64,000 nucleotides of DNA from Paenibacillus xylanivorans (GCF_001280595.1 NZ_LITU01000059.1:104650-168649); one strand, 5' to 3'; positions 1 through 9,390 are shown, counted from the first letter of the stretch. Numbers and translations are program-made. Notes: generated by a model from the letters alone, not told the origin.

Positions 1-814
1 GATAGACATCATCCACAAACATCATAATAACCTCGGCCAAAATATTAGCAACGATAACTTTCACCGGGAGTTTCACGCCCAGCGCAGGGTCCTGACTGCC
101 CAGAACAGACAGTAGATCACTCTCTTTAACCGTAATTTGTTGTTCCAGCCCATTCAGTTCCACATTTTCCTTGGCACTGATTACGGCAACGGGGTCGAGG
201 TCCAGTGCCAATACATGTTTTGCACCAAGGTGGATAGCTCCGATGGCCAAAATGCCAGAGCCTGTGCCTACGTCAATGACTTCCTCGCCACCTTGAATTA
301 CCGATTCCAGTGTACGCAGACAAAGCGAAGTGGTTGGATGTGTACCAGTACCAAACGCCATGCCTGGATCAAGCTCAATAATTTTCTCATTCGCACTTTC
401 CGGCGTATACTCTTCCCATGTCGGTTTAATGGTTAGACGTTCCGAGACACGTACCGGCTTGAAGTATTGTTTCCAGGCGTTTGCCCAATCATTTTCATCC
501 ACTGTTCGAGTCTCAAAACGAACCTCACCCGTTTGGATATCGAATTCGGAAAGTTGCTCAATTCGTGGACTTACTTCAGATTGCAATGCCTCCATGTCCG
601 TACCTTCGGAGAAGTATCCTTTTATGACGGCAAAGCCTTCAGGAATATCATTCAGAGGAGACTCGTACAACTCGCCATACGTCGTATCCCGTTTTTTATT
701 TAAAGTACCGGACTCTTCGATCGAAACCCCTCCAGCACCCGCTTCATGTAAAAAATTCGAAATCATCTCCACAGCTTCTTCTGTGGTATGTATTGTTAGT
801 TCATGCCATAACAT
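1..814 (-). CDS. prmA: Ribosomal protein L11 methyltransferase PrmA (3' end outside the window)
   Basis: PrmA is a cytoplasmic SAM-dependent enzyme that trimethylates ribosomal protein L11. About 271 residues are visible and the C-terminus runs off the left edge (the family is usually 310–320 residues). The substrate-recognition domain (about 1–120) is followed by the family signature LDPGMAFGTGTHPTT (about 148–162) and SAM motif I DVGTGSGIL (181–189). The ATG at 814 has a GAGGAGG ribosome site just upstream. As in Bacillus subtilis (yqeT) it lies downstream of dnaJ, but here two stress-type paralogs, a small gene and a terminator separate them. The identification is secure; only the truncation limits it. 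Confidence 0.95.
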   Translation of the reverse strand, partial: MLWHELTIHTTEEAVEMISNFLHEAGAGGVSIEESGTLNKKRDTTYGELYESPLNDIPEGFAVIKGYFSEGTDMEALQSEVSPRIEQLSEFDIQTGEVRFETRTVDENDWANAWKQYFKPVRVSERLTIKPTWEEYTPESANEKIIELDPGMAFGTGTHPTTSLCLRTLESVIQGGEEVIDVGTGSGILAIGAIHLGAKHVLALDLDPVAVISAKENVELNGLEQQITVKESDLLSVLGSQDPALGVKLPVKVIVANILAEVIMMFVDDVY

Positions 815-906
815 ACTTCGTTTTTCCTCCTCATTTTTCAAACATCCCAACCATTGTACTACACAAGCAAGCAGGAGTACAAAACCGCGACAGTAAAAAA
901 AACAAC

Positions 907-952
907 AAAAACAGGATACCCGCAGCCTTCACTGCTTGAATACCCTGTTTTA
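907..952 (-). terminator. Hairpin terminator after the small-protein pair
   Basis: Imperfect inverted repeat (aaaacagg…gcag / ctgc…ccctgtttt) just beyond the stop codon at 978. On the minus strand it ends in a short T-run. It separates the upstream small genes from prmA. Confidence 0.6.
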
Positions 953-977
953 ATTCTGACATAACTCGATTAACTTG

Positions 978-1370
978 TTAGCAAAAGCGTCCACCGTTCT
1001 GAGTAATCATTTCTGCAGCTTGTGGGAGAGAGTCACTGGATACGGATACGGTCAGTAAGATTTCTTGCTTGGACCTGCCTTCAGAACCAGCATCCGAATC
1101 GTCATACACTTGTCCACCCGACAACATCTCGGTCTCGTCGCTAATAAGGGAAAGTACATTCAGCTCACCACTGAATCCCCCAATCAGAGCCATGGTGGAG
1201 TTATCCGTGCCCTCAGGCGTTCTCGAATCCAGTGAAGGCGACGAGTCATTCAGACTCTCGATACTCAGCTGGTTCGGGTGCAGCAATTCCAGAGCTCTGC
1301 GTGCAGATTCAGCCTCGGACCAACTCGTAAACACCGCTTCAATAATCACTACAGAGCGTTCTTCAGTCAT
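978..1370 (-). CDS. Small split-domain protein, paralog of the gene at 1814–2182 (function unknown)
   Basis: I do not recognise a named family with confidence. The 130-residue product has three parts. An N-terminal beta-helix-beta unit begins MTEERSVVIIEAVF and ends near LSIES. A Ser/Gly/Asp-rich, probably disordered middle of about 65 residues follows. A second unit, EILLTVSVSS…AAEMITQNGG, closes the protein. The neighbour at 1814–2182 has the same layout (MTE…LSINR; DVLLTVVVDE…ALSIIEQAGG), so the two look like duplicates of a split ferredoxin-like fold. The ATG at 1370 is chosen over a GTG at 1406 because GGGAG lies about six bases upstream and it gives the same N-terminus as the paralog. 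It overlaps the end of the YfhD-like gene by 8 bases, suggesting translational coupling. Confidence 0.75.
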   Translation of the reverse strand: MTEERSVVIIEAVFTSWSEAESARRALELLHPNQLSIESLNDSSPSLDSRTPEGTDNSTMALIGGFSGELNVLSLISDETEMLSGGQVYDDSDAGSEGRSKQEILLTVSVSSDSLPQAAEMITQNGGRFC

Positions 1371-1542
1371 GAATCTCCCGACCCTGACGACGATCGGCCG
1401 CTTCACTGCGACGCAAAGCCTCTATATCTTCATGATCTGCAGCTTCGGCACTGAATTCTACATCCTCATTTTTGGCGGACTGCATTCGCTTCATCTTTTC
1501 CGTTTTCGTCAAAATTTTGCCTGGACGTTCATGTTCTGCCAT
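1363..1542 (-). CDS. YfhD-like small protein (59 aa)
   Basis: Short ORF starting at ATG 1542 behind an AAGGAGGA ribosome site and ending TGA at 1363. The 59-residue product is very hydrophilic. Its second half (DVEFSAEAADHEDIEALRR and then SEAADRRQ) matches the pattern I associate with the Bacillus YfhD family: DVEFS…AD…DLEA…AADxR. YfhD proteins are small, largely disordered proteins of spore-formers with no known biochemical role. The last codons overlap the ATG at 1370 of the next gene (ATGACTGA), so both are probably translated from one mRNA. Confidence 0.72.
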   Translation of the reverse strand: MAEHERPGKILTKTEKMKRMQSAKNEDVEFSAEAADHEDIEALRRSEAADRRQGREIHD

Positions 1543-1813
1543 CGTTATGCTCCTCCTTCAAATTAGGTATCTATATAAAATGAACTAATACTTGTTACAC
1601 TGTGCCACTCCGATTGTAGTACCATCCTCCGATCGCTGTTATCCCCAGATTTCTTCATCTCCCTTCTTAAAGGGAGAAATCCGGTGATAGCATATGCTTC
1701 CGAAGTAGCTTTCTTATGAAAGCTTTCAGGCGAACGCTTCGCTTCTTCAGATTGGTTCTACACCCTCCGTTAAAGTGTAATTTCTTTGTCCATCTTATAT
1801 AGATTTGGTGAAA

Positions 1814-2182
1814 CTAGATCATACCGCCGGCTTGTTCGATAATGGATAGGGCGCGGTGATGTACTGCCTCGTCAACGACGACGGTCAGCAATACATCTCT
1901 ACCCGTCGGGCCCTCTTGTCCGCCATCGCTCATACCGCTCGCAGAAGGATCTGCTGCGGCCATGATTCCAGCGCTGGCATTCGTACCTAAAGCACCTGGT
2001 ACCCAGGAAGAAAAACTGCCTGATACACCTGGCGTATAGGATGCTCCGCTTGGCCCGACACCCGCATAACGACTGAATCGATTGATAGACAGGTCTTCCA
2101 CTCGTATTGCCTCCAGTTTTTTGGCTGCCCCTTCCGCCTGCTCCGGGCTATGGAAATAAGCCAAAATATTTTTTTCGGTCAT
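1814..2182 (-). CDS. Small split-domain protein, paralog of 978–1370 (function unknown)
   Basis: The 122-residue product pairs an N-terminal unit (MTEKNILAYFHSPEQAEGAA…LSINR) with a C-terminal unit (DVLLTVVVDEAVHHRALSIIEQAGG). A Gly/Ser/Ala/Pro-rich linker of about 60 residues separates them. The ATG at 2182 is preferred to one at 2236 because AGGTGA lies five bases upstream and the resulting N-terminus aligns with the paralog. It sits alone between the dnaJ terminator and a 270-base spacer before the YfhD-like gene. I cannot assign a function. The layout resembles general-stress-type small proteins, but that is only an impression. Confidence 0.72.
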   Translation of the reverse strand: MTEKNILAYFHSPEQAEGAAKKLEAIRVEDLSINRFSRYAGVGPSGASYTPGVSGSFSSWVPGALGTNASAGIMAAADPSASGMSDGGQEGPTGRDVLLTVVVDEAVHHRALSIIEQAGGMI

Positions 2183-2272
2183 CCGGTTCACCTGCTTCCC
2201 TAATTTCGGCACATCAGTAAACCACTGAATGCTCATGTCTGGTATCTTTCCGCAGCCGAGTCCATATTATGC

Positions 2273-2318
2273 AAAAAAAGGACACCCTGCGGAAAAACCG
2301 CTGTGGTGTCCTTTTTAC
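2273..2318. terminator. Intrinsic terminator after dnaJ
   Basis: GC-rich hairpin (aaaggacacc…gcgg / ccgc…ggtgtccttt) flanked by A- and T-runs, 16 bases beyond the dnaJ stop. It ends the heat-shock operon. Confidence 0.85.
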
Positions 2319-2333
2319 ATTAATGATTACGAC

Positions 2334-3455
2334 TCAGTCTCCACGGAAGGCCCGTTTCACCCGGTCAAAGAAGGATTGCTCATGCTCATGAGTTTGTTCT
2401 CCATCTAGCGCAGCAATTTGGCGAAGCAGGTCCTTCTGCTCGTCATTCAGCTTGCTAGGCGTAACTACAACGACTTTCACATGCTGATCCCCTTGCCCCA
2501 TGCCGCGCAGGCGTGGTACGCCTTTGCCTTTGAGACGGAAATACGTTCCTGTTTGTGTACCAGCAGGGACCTTCAACTTCACTTTCTCGGACAGCGTTGG
2601 AATTTCAATCTCATCTCCCAATGCGGCCTGAGCAAAGGTGAGCGGAATTTCGCAATAGATATCATCGCCTTCACGCTCGAAGAAATCATGTGATTTTACA
2701 CGGATGACAATATACAGATCTCCTGCTGGTCCTCCGCGCAGACCACCTTCACCTTCACCAGTCATACGCAGTTGAGCGCCGTCATCTACACCCGCTGGAA
2801 TGCGAACATGAATTTTGCGTTGTTTGCGTACTTTACCGCTGCCGCTGCATGTTGTACATTTTTCTTTGATAATTTGTCCCGAACCGTTACAGTTCGAACA
2901 AGCACGACGGTTGACCATGCGGCCAAACGGTGTATTTTGGACAACTTCCTGTTGACCACTACCTTGGCAGACGGAACAGGTTTCCGGTTTGGTTCCCGGT
3001 TTCGCACCTGAGCCATGACAAGTATCACAGCCTTCTGTACGAGGAATGGTAATGTCGGTTTCCTTGCCAAATACCGCTTCCTTGAACTCAATCGTCATGG
3101 TGTATTGCAGATCATTCCCCCGTTGCGGAGCATTCGGATCACGTCGTCCACCGCCACCGCCAAAGAACATATCGAAGATGTCGCCAAAGCCACCGCCGCC
3201 AAAATCGCCACCGCCGCCGAATCCGCCCTGATTTGGATCAATATGACCGTATTGGTCATACTGTGCCCGCTTCTGGTCGTCACTGACCACATCATAAGCT
3301 TCTTTAACTTCTTTAAACTTGGCTTCCGCGTCAGCAGCCTTGTTTACGTCAGGGTGATACTGACGGGCAAGCTTGCGGTATGCCTTTTTGATTTCCTCGT
3401 CGCTGGCATTTTTGCCGACGCCGAGTACCTCATAATAATCACGTTTTTCAGCCAC
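2334..3455 (-). CDS. dnaJ: Chaperone DnaJ (Hsp40)
   Basis: DnaJ is the co-chaperone that delivers unfolded substrates to DnaK and stimulates its ATPase. The 373-residue protein is a complete type I DnaJ. It has a J domain with HPD at 34–36, a Gly/Phe-rich linker (about 70–105), and four CxxCxGxG zinc repeats ([32 protein letters not shown]) at roughly 140–210. The C-terminal substrate-binding and dimerisation domains follow. The start is GTG at 3455 with a G-rich ribosome site (GGGGGTGG). It is the last gene of hrcA–grpE–dnaK–dnaJ, about 130 bases after dnaK, and is followed by a terminator. Confidence 0.97.
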   Translation of the reverse strand: MAEKRDYYEVLGVGKNASDEEIKKAYRKLARQYHPDVNKAADAEAKFKEVKEAYDVVSDDQKRAQYDQYGHIDPNQGGFGGGGDFGGGGFGDIFDMFFGGGGGRRDPNAPQRGNDLQYTMTIEFKEAVFGKETDITIPRTEGCDTCHGSGAKPGTKPETCSVCQGSGQQEVVQNTPFGRMVNRRACSNCNGSGQIIKEKCTTCSGSGKVRKQRKIHVRIPAGVDDGAQLRMTGEGEGGLRGGPAGDLYIVIRVKSHDFFEREGDDIYCEIPLTFAQAALGDEIEIPTLSEKVKLKVPAGTQTGTYFRLKGKGVPRLRGMGQGDQHVKVVVVTPSKLNDEQKDLLRQIAALDGEQTHEHEQSFFDRVKRAFRGD

Positions 3456-3584
3456 TCTTCCACCCCCATATCATTCACCATATCGCACATCGTGACAAAA
3501 GGAAAGCCAAAGCACGGGAGCCCCGGCTATGACTTTCCCCTCGATCCGAACGTCACCGATGATTAATTCACCAAGAAACGTGAA

Positions 3585-5429
3585 TTAGTTTTGTTTTTTA
3601 TCTTCGTCCACAACTTCGTAATCAGCGTCTACGACGTTGTCACGTTTTGCAGAACCTTGTTGCTCTTCAGCGCCTTGAGCTGCTTGCTCTTGAGCTTGTG
3701 CTTGCTCATACAGTTTTACGGACAGTTGTTGAACGATCTCTGTCAGTTCTTCTGTAGCGGCTTTGATGTCCTCCAGATTGTCGGAAGCCAGAACGCCTTG
3801 CAGTTTTTCTTTTGCAGCATTAGCTTTTTCAACTTCACCAGCATCTGCTTTTTCGCCAAGATCTTTGATCGTTTTGTCAACAGAGTAAATCAGTTGATCT
3901 GCACTGTTTTTCGCCTCAACAAGTTCTTTGCGCTTTTTATCTTCTTCTGCATGCAACTCAGCATCTTTCATCATTTGTTCAACTTCAGCATCGCTCAGAC
4001 CGCTGGAAGAAGTGATGGTGATTTTTTGAGTTTTGTTTGTACCTTTGTCTGTTGCAGATACGTTAACGATACCATTGGCATCAATATCGAAGCTAACTTC
4101 GATTTGTGGAACGCCACGTGGAGCTGGAGGAATATCTCCCAGCATGAAGCGACCAAGGGATTTGTTACCCGCTGCCATCTCACGCTCACCTTGCAGGACA
4201 TGGATCTCAACGCTTGGTTGATTATCTGCATAAGTGGAGAACACTTGAGATTTGCTTGTAGGGATCGTTGTATTACGCTCGATCATCTTAGTGAATACGC
4301 CACCTGCAGTTTCAATACCCAGGGACAATGGAGTTACGTCAAGCAATACAACGTCTTTCACGTCACCTGTCAGTACGCCGGCTTGTACAGCAGCACCCAA
4401 AGCTACAACTTCATCCGGGTTAACGCCTTTGTGAGGCTCTTTACCTGTCAACTTTTTAATTGCTTCCTGTACTGCAGGAATACGTGTGGAACCACCAACC
4501 AATACGATTTTGTCGATATCGTTAGCCGTCATTCCAGCATCGCTCAGTGCACGACGAGTTGGTTCAAGCGTACGCTCAACCAGACCTGCAGAGATTTCTT
4601 CGAATTTCGCACGGCTCAGGTTCAACTCCAAATGCTGAGGAACCCCATCAGCTACCGTGATGAACGGCAAGGAGATCGTTGTAGTCAATACGCCGGAAAG
4701 TTCTTTTTTCGCTTTTTCCGCTGCATCTTTCAAACGTTGAACCGCTGCTTTATCTTTACTCAAGTCAATGCCTTGATCTTTTTTGAATTCACTTACGAGA
4801 TAATCAATGATCACTTGGTCAAAGTCATCGCCACCCAGTTGGTTGTCCCCGCTAGTTGCTTTAACTTCGAAGAAGCCATCACCCAGTTCAAGAATGGATA
4901 CGTCGAACGTACCGCCACCCAGGTCATATACGAGAATCGTTTGGTCTTCGGATTTCTCCATACCGTATGCCAAAGCTGCTGCTGTTGGCTCGTTGACGAT
5001 ACGCAGAACTTCCAGACCTGCAATTTTACCCGCATCTTTAGTCGCTTGACGCTGACTGTCATTGAAGTAAGCTGGTACAGTGATAACTGCTTGAGTTACC
5101 GTTTGACCCAGATAAGCTTCAGCATCGGTTTTTAGTTTTTGCAGGATAATTGCAGAGATCTCTTGTGGAGAGTAGTCTTTGCTATCGATTGTTTCTTTGT
5201 GGGAAGTACCCATGTGACGTTTGATCGACATGATGGTACGATCCGGATTCGTGATCGCTTGACGTTTCGCTGTTTCACCGACAACGCGCTCTCCATCTTT
5301 TTTGAAACCCACTACGGATGGGGTTGTACGTGCGCCCTCCGGATTTGGAATAACGACAGCCTCGCCGCCTTCCATAACCGCTACGCATGAGTTTGTTGTT
5401 CCTAAGTCAATACCGATTACTTTGCTCAT
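3585..5429 (-). CDS. dnaK: Chaperone DnaK (Hsp70)
   Basis: DnaK is the ATP-dependent Hsp70 that binds exposed hydrophobic segments. The 614-residue length is normal for Firmicutes. The N-terminal ATPase domain opens with [14 protein letters not shown] and carries [10 protein letters not shown]. The hydrophobic linker leads into TPLSLGIET at the start of the beta-sandwich substrate domain, then a helical lid with an Ala/Gln/Glu-rich tail. The start ATG at 5429 has GGGAGGAAA upstream. In the spacer before the ribosome site is a perfect small hairpin (GGATCA-gat-TGATCC, 5460–5474) which might affect mRNA stability. That role is a guess. It lies downstream of the CIRCE-controlled hrcA promoter. 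Confidence 0.98.
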   Translation of the reverse strand: MSKVIGIDLGTTNSCVAVMEGGEAVVIPNPEGARTTPSVVGFKKDGERVVGETAKRQAITNPDRTIMSIKRHMGTSHKETIDSKDYSPQEISAIILQKLKTDAEAYLGQTVTQAVITVPAYFNDSQRQATKDAGKIAGLEVLRIVNEPTAAALAYGMEKSEDQTILVYDLGGGTFDVSILELGDGFFEVKATSGDNQLGGDDFDQVIIDYLVSEFKKDQGIDLSKDKAAVQRLKDAAEKAKKELSGVLTTTISLPFITVADGVPQHLELNLSRAKFEEISAGLVERTLEPTRRALSDAGMTANDIDKIVLVGGSTRIPAVQEAIKKLTGKEPHKGVNPDEVVALGAAVQAGVLTGDVKDVVLLDVTPLSLGIETAGGVFTKMIERNTTIPTSKSQVFSTYADNQPSVEIHVLQGEREMAAGNKSLGRFMLGDIPPAPRGVPQIEVSFDIDANGIVNVSATDKGTNKTQKITITSSSGLSDAEVEQMMKDAELHAEEDKKRKELVEAKNSADQLIYSVDKTIKDLGEKADAGEVEKANAAKEKLQGVLASDNLEDIKAATEELTEIVQQLSVKLYEQAQAQEQAAQGAEEQQGSAKRDNVVDADYEVVDEDKKQN

Positions 5430-5585
5430 CGGAAAATTTCCTCCCTCGACAATTTAAATGGATCAGATTGATCCTTATTTGTATTTGTTGTTCCTAATCG
5501 TGCTCTATGTGTGTACTAACCTTTATATTAAACTTCGGTGGCATCGTACAATCAAGAGTAAACTCATTTCATTCTTTAATAGAAA

Positions 5586-6155
5586 TTATGAGCTAACTTT
5601 AACCATAGCCGGACGAAGTACTTTATCCTTCAGCATATAGCCTTTTTGGACTTCCTCAACAACGGTACCTTCTTCATACTCGTCGCTCTCCACTGACATG
5701 ATCGCTTGGTGGAATTCGGGGTTAAACGGTTGTCCTACCGTATCCATTGACGTCAGACCTTCATTGTTCAGCACAGTCTCCAGCTGACGGAAGATCATTT
5801 CGATGCCTTTGGAGAAGGACTCGACTTCAGTACCCTCCGGTACAGTAGCCATGGCACGCTCGAAGTTATCAATGACCGGCACCAGTTCGGTGACCAGCTT
5901 CATCGAAGCGTATTTCGCCAGTTCTTCTTTTTCCTTTTGTGTACGACGACGGAAGTTATCAAAATCAGCTTGCGCACGAACAAAACGTTGTTGATGTTCC
6001 TCAGCTTCCGCCTTCAAACGTGCGATCTCATCTTGCTCCTGATCTGTCATCTCTTCAGCCTGTGCTTCTGCAGCTCCGGCTTCATTGACAGGTTCCTGCT
6101 CTGCTGCTGTAGTTGCTTCCTGTTCTTCTGCTGCGAATGATTGCTCCTCTTTCAA
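5586..6155 (-). CDS. grpE: Nucleotide exchange factor GrpE
   Basis: GrpE releases ADP from DnaK. The 189-residue product has an acidic Glu/Gln/Ala-rich N-terminus, a long coiled coil (about 45–100), and the conserved C-terminal wing ending near GYMLKDKVLRPAMVKV. The start is unusual. A strong AAGGAGGTGA (6161–6170) lies five bases upstream of TTG at 6155. A GTG at 6164 is itself part of that ribosome site and so cannot be the start it serves. It lies between hrcA and dnaK in the heat-shock operon. Confidence 0.95.
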   Translation of the reverse strand: MKEEQSFAAEEQEATTAAEQEPVNEAGAAEAQAEEMTDQEQDEIARLKAEAEEHQQRFVRAQADFDNFRRRTQKEKEELAKYASMKLVTELVPVIDNFERAMATVPEGTEVESFSKGIEMIFRQLETVLNNEGLTSMDTVGQPFNPEFHQAIMSVESDEYEEGTVVEEVQKGYMLKDKVLRPAMVKVSS

Positions 6156-6194
6156 GATGTTCACCTCCTTATAAGAATGAAATGGTTCATTCCC

Positions 6195-7226
6195 TTATTT
6201 GAAGCGATGCGTTAGCATGGCCGTCAAATCACGGGATAATGTATTTAAAATATGAATGACACGTGCGTAATCCATTCGCGTAGGTCCCAAAATTCCGATG
6301 GAGCCCAAGGCCTCTCCATCCAATGAATAGGATGCCGTTATCAGGCTGCAATTGGCGAAGGCTTCATGATCATTCTCGGTGCCTATTCGCACCTGAATAC
6401 CAGATCCACCTTGCACGGGCATCATCAATTTCATGAGTGTTGGTGTCTCATCCAGCAGGTCAAGAATATCTTTTACCTTTTCAATATCTCTAAACTCTGG
6501 CTGGGTCAACATATTGGTGGCACCACTAAGGAACAGACGATTGTCATGCTCGTTGTCAAAGGCACTGTTCAGCACCTGCATAACTTCCTCATAACGTGTA
6601 ATATGCCTTTCCATCTCTTGCCCAAGCTCGGTGTAGAGACGAGACTTTAATTTGTAAATCGGCACGCCGACCAGCTTGCTGTTTAATAAACGAACTACAT
6701 TCTCCATCTCCGCTACCGAAATTTCGGGTGGAATCTGAACTGTCTTGTTCTCCACCTGTCCCGTATTCGTTACGATGATGGCCACAGCCTCGCTTTCATT
6801 AAGCGGAAGCAGTTGAAAATGACGAAGTGACGTGTGAAAAACTTCCGGTCCCAGCAGGATCGAAGTATAATTCGTCATATGTGACAAAATGACCGAGGCA
6901 TGCTGAATCACTTGTTCCATCACGTTCAGCTTTTCTGCGAAAAAAGACTTCAGATCGTCCAACTCTTGCGGCTCCACCTGATTCCACGGAACCAAATGAT
7001 CGACATAATATCGATAGCCTTTGTGCGAAGGAATGCGTCCAGCCGATGTATGCGGCTGTTCCAGAAAGCCCATATCTTCAAGGTCCGCCATTTCATTACG
7101 GATCGTCGCCGGACTGTATCCAACATCTCCCCTTTTGGAAATGCTCCGGGACCCTACGGGCTCAGCTGAACGGATATAGTCATCCACTATAGCGTTCAGA
7201 ATCATTCGTTGACGCTCTGTTAACAT
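6195..7226 (-). CDS. hrcA: Heat-inducible transcription repressor HrcA
   Basis: HrcA binds CIRCE and represses the class I heat-shock genes; GroEL assists its folding. The 343-residue protein begins MLTERQRMILNAIVDDYI and contains the conserved winged-helix stretch GYSPATIRNEMADLEDMGFL, the standard family N-terminus. The ATG at 7226 with AAGGAGGGA upstream is chosen over an in-frame codon at 7262. A perfect CIRCE and a sigma-A-type promoter lie directly upstream, so the operon should be autorepressed. Confidence 0.97.
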   Translation of the reverse strand: MLTERQRMILNAIVDDYIRSAEPVGSRSISKRGDVGYSPATIRNEMADLEDMGFLEQPHTSAGRIPSHKGYRYYVDHLVPWNQVEPQELDDLKSFFAEKLNVMEQVIQHASVILSHMTNYTSILLGPEVFHTSLRHFQLLPLNESEAVAIIVTNTGQVENKTVQIPPEISVAEMENVVRLLNSKLVGVPIYKLKSRLYTELGQEMERHITRYEEVMQVLNSAFDNEHDNRLFLSGATNMLTQPEFRDIEKVKDILDLLDETPTLMKLMMPVQGGSGIQVRIGTENDHEAFANCSLITASYSLDGEALGSIGILGPTRMDYARVIHILNTLSRDLTAMLTHRFK

Positions 7227-7266
7227 GGTGAGTATTCCCTCCTTCTGACTGTACTGTCCCATGTCG

Positions 7267-7293
7267 TTAGCACTCCGGTTAGATGAGTGCTAA
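7267..7293. promoter_or_regulatory. CIRCE operator (HrcA binding site)
   Basis: Perfect match to the CIRCE consensus: TTAGCACTC, nine-base spacer, GAGTGCTAA. It lies between the hrcA start and its promoter, so bound HrcA would block the start of transcription. Confidence 0.98.
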
Positions 7294-7304
7294 GCGGTAA
7301 TACA

Positions 7305-7334
7305 AAAATACCAAAATGACGTGAGCATTGTCAA
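7305..7334 (-). promoter_or_regulatory. Sigma-A promoter of hrcA–grpE–dnaK–dnaJ
   Basis: On the minus strand TTGACA (7334–7329) is separated by 18 bases from TATTTT (7310–7305), immediately upstream of CIRCE. Confidence 0.75.
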
Positions 7335-7419
7335 GTCAGTTTGATGAGTACGCTCATCTATTTATAGTATAGACCAATGTCTTCAAGACATAACAACTTT
7401 ACCGTACATCTCATGAATT

Positions 7420-7471
7420 AAAAAGAACCGCAGGTGAGATAGAGTGTTACTCGGCTCAATCCATACGGTTC
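7420..7471 (-). terminator. Terminator after the acetyltransferase gene
   Basis: GAACCG…CGGTTC stem followed on the minus strand by CTTTTTAA, just past the stop at 7481. The loop is long (35 bases), so this is a moderate call. Confidence 0.55.
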
Positions 7472-7480
7472 ATTCGTTTA

Positions 7481-7951
7481 TCAGGCTGAAATGTTCAACT
7501 CTTTTAATACGGCAATCTCATCACAGCAATCCTGTTTGCTGCAATGAACACAGTCGGTCCATACTTTTTCCGGGAAAATCTCCTTGTTCACAACGGCAAA
7601 ACCGTTTTTGAGAAAAAAGGATACCTCATATGTCAACGCCATGACCTTGGGAATCTGTTGTTTCTCTGCTTCCTCTACCAGCCGATCCAGCAGCAGTGAG
7701 CCAATGCCCATGCCTTTGTGACCTTCGGAGATGCCGAGCGATCTGACTTCCACCAGATCATTGCCCAAACGGCAGAGAGATCCACAACCTACAACCTCAC
7801 CATTCACTTCAGCTACAACAAAGTGCTCCAGCTGCCGTTGCAGTACTTCCCGTGAACGCGGAAGCATGATCCCACGCTCTGCATAGCCCTTAATCATTTC
7901 AAATAATGGTTCAACATCTTCCGGTACGGCTTTTCTGCATATGGCCGACAT
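7481..7951 (-). CDS. GNAT N-acetyltransferase, short ArgA (N-acetylglutamate synthase)-like
   Basis: The 156-residue protein has the GNAT fold, with the acetyl-CoA loop at EGHKGMGIGSLLLDRL. Several features match short stand-alone ArgA-type enzymes: MLPRSREVL near residue 30, the EVRSLGI strand, an LTYEVSFFLKNGF segment, and a C-terminal Cys-rich KVWTDCVHCSKQDCCDEIAV. That tail pattern (KVW.DC..C….CDEIA) is typical of this group, whose members acetylate glutamate in arginine synthesis. No arginine genes are nearby, so the substrate is inferred from motifs only. Start ATG 7951 has GGAGGAGAG upstream. Confidence 0.8.
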   Translation of the reverse strand: MSAICRKAVPEDVEPLFEMIKGYAERGIMLPRSREVLQRQLEHFVVAEVNGEVVGCGSLCRLGNDLVEVRSLGISEGHKGMGIGSLLLDRLVEEAEKQQIPKVMALTYEVSFFLKNGFAVVNKEIFPEKVWTDCVHCSKQDCCDEIAVLKELNISA

Positions 7952-8068
7952 CCAGCTCTCCTCCTATAAGAAGCTTTCCAGAGGAAAGCCGACTTCGTAG
8001 TTGTATAAATTACACGCTCTGTAAAATCAATATGAATAAATATACAACAGAGCGTATAGAATTTCAAG

Positions 8069-9253
8069 CTACGAATTCAGCGATATGGACCCGATAAACT
8101 CGGCAAAAACGTCATTTCCGAACAGGATACCCTGCTCACTTAAGCGGAAGCCGTCTGGCGTCTTCTCCAGCAGTCCTGCATTCAACATTTTGCCCAGAGG
8201 CTTCGCAAACACTTCCTCCATAGGCTCCCCGAACTGATCGCTAAACCGTGAGGATGAAGCACCTTCCAGCATTCTCAACCCAACCATCAGATAATCTTCC
8301 ATTGCCTCGGCGCGGCTGATCTCAAAATGATCGAGACGCGGCAGACCTCCTTTGGAAGCTTCAACATACGGGTTTATACCTTTTATATTCATATGGCGTT
8401 CGCGACCTACATATCCATGTGCACCTGCACCCAGACCGTAATAGTCCTCATTGCGCCAGTACGTGATATTATGACGGCTCTCGAAGCCTGGTTTGGCAAA
8501 ATTACTGATCTCGTATTGTCCGTAACCCGCTTCTTTCATGCGCTTCATTAATAGAAGGTACATTTGCAACTCGTCATCTTCATGAGGAAGCGGTAGCTGG
8601 TTCTTCTGATACAACGTATGGAAAAGAGTATTCTCTTCCACCTTCAGGCTGTATATGGAGTAATGCGGCAGATCCAGTTCCAGTGCTTTATCAATACTCT
8701 CGTTTAGCATCTCGACGGTCTGGTTTGGCAAACCAAACATCAGATCAATGGAGAGGTTATGCAAACCAGCTGCACGGGCATTCTCCAAACTGCGGTATAC
8801 ATCATCCGTATTATGAATCCGGCCAATACCTGTCAGCAGGTCATTTTGAAAAGCCTGTACCCCAAAGCTGACGCGGTTAACTCCGCCTTCTTTCATGACT
8901 GCGAGCTTCTCAGCATCGGTCGTGCCCGGGTTGGCTTCCATCGAAAACTCGATATCGTCTGCCCAGTTCGGGAAATAGGTCTTAACTGACTTCAGGAATA
9001 CGGCCATTTCATCCGGTTTCAGTGCCGTCGGCGTACCGCCGCCTACAAATATGGTTTTGATTTCTCCCGGCGGATTTGCTTTAACCGTGTGTTCCATCTC
9101 CCGCTCCAGCGCATCAAGGTATTGCATAACAGGCTGATCCTTCAATACATAGGAGTTAAAATCGCAATAGAAACATTTATTCGTGCAAAAGGGAATGTGA
9201 AGGTACACCGCTTGGGGTGCACCTGTTTTCCGGCTGTGTGCTGCCAATGTCAT
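8069..9253 (-). CDS. hemW: HemW, radical-SAM heme chaperone
   Basis: The 394-residue radical-SAM protein carries its cluster cysteines at 23, 27 and 30 (CTNKCFYCDF). The residue two positions after the third cysteine is Phe. HemN oxidases have a fourth Cys there, so this supports HemW, the heme-trafficking member, rather than coproporphyrinogen dehydrogenase. The GGGTPTAL glycine-rich motif and a HemN-type C-terminal domain are present. The ATG at 9253 has GAGGGGG upstream and is preferred to the in-frame codon at 9289. It lies downstream of lepA as in Bacillus subtilis, but is separated by a 265-base spacer holding a duplicated hairpin element. Confidence 0.93.
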   Translation of the reverse strand: MTLAAHSRKTGAPQAVYLHIPFCTNKCFYCDFNSYVLKDQPVMQYLDALEREMEHTVKANPPGEIKTIFVGGGTPTALKPDEMAVFLKSVKTYFPNWADDIEFSMEANPGTTDAEKLAVMKEGGVNRVSFGVQAFQNDLLTGIGRIHNTDDVYRSLENARAAGLHNLSIDLMFGLPNQTVEMLNESIDKALELDLPHYSIYSLKVEENTLFHTLYQKNQLPLPHEDDELQMYLLLMKRMKEAGYGQYEISNFAKPGFESRHNITYWRNEDYYGLGAGAHGYVGRERHMNIKGINPYVEASKGGLPRLDHFEISRAEAMEDYLMVGLRMLEGASSSRFSDQFGEPMEEVFAKPLGKMLNAGLLEKTPDGFRLSEQGILFGNDVFAEFIGSISLNS

Positions 9254-9325
9254 GGCAAGTCCCCCTCTATTTGAAAAAAGGAAAGCCATCCGGCTTCCCT
9301 TTCAGCTTGGTTTATTGGTTATTCG

Positions 9326-9387
9326 TGTTGTACCTCAAAAATTTCGTTCATCCTTTCATACACAAATTATTGATGTACCGAAAGGAT
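9326..9387. repeat. lepA–hemW repeated element, copy A
   Basis: Box tgttgtacctcaaaa (9326–9340), then a hairpin with a perfect 8-bp lower stem (atcctttc 9350–9357 / gaaaggat 9380–9387). The upper part TACA-CAA…TTG-a-TGTA has a bulged A. Copy B has the same box and upper stem but a different lower stem that still pairs. Direction is unknown; it lies in the lepA-to-hemW transcript. Confidence 0.8.
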
Positions 9388-9390
9388 TCA

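Noticed and set aside
3480-3545. Possible attenuator hairpin between dnaK and dnaJ
   Set aside because: GGAAAG/CTTTCC arms exist but the stem needs several bulges and the T-run is short; not strong enough to annotate.
3591-5135. Long plus-strand open frame (over 500 codons) opposite dnaK
   Set aside because: It mirrors the dnaK coding sequence, has no ribosome site and encodes a Phe/Cys-rich composition typical of antisense shadows.
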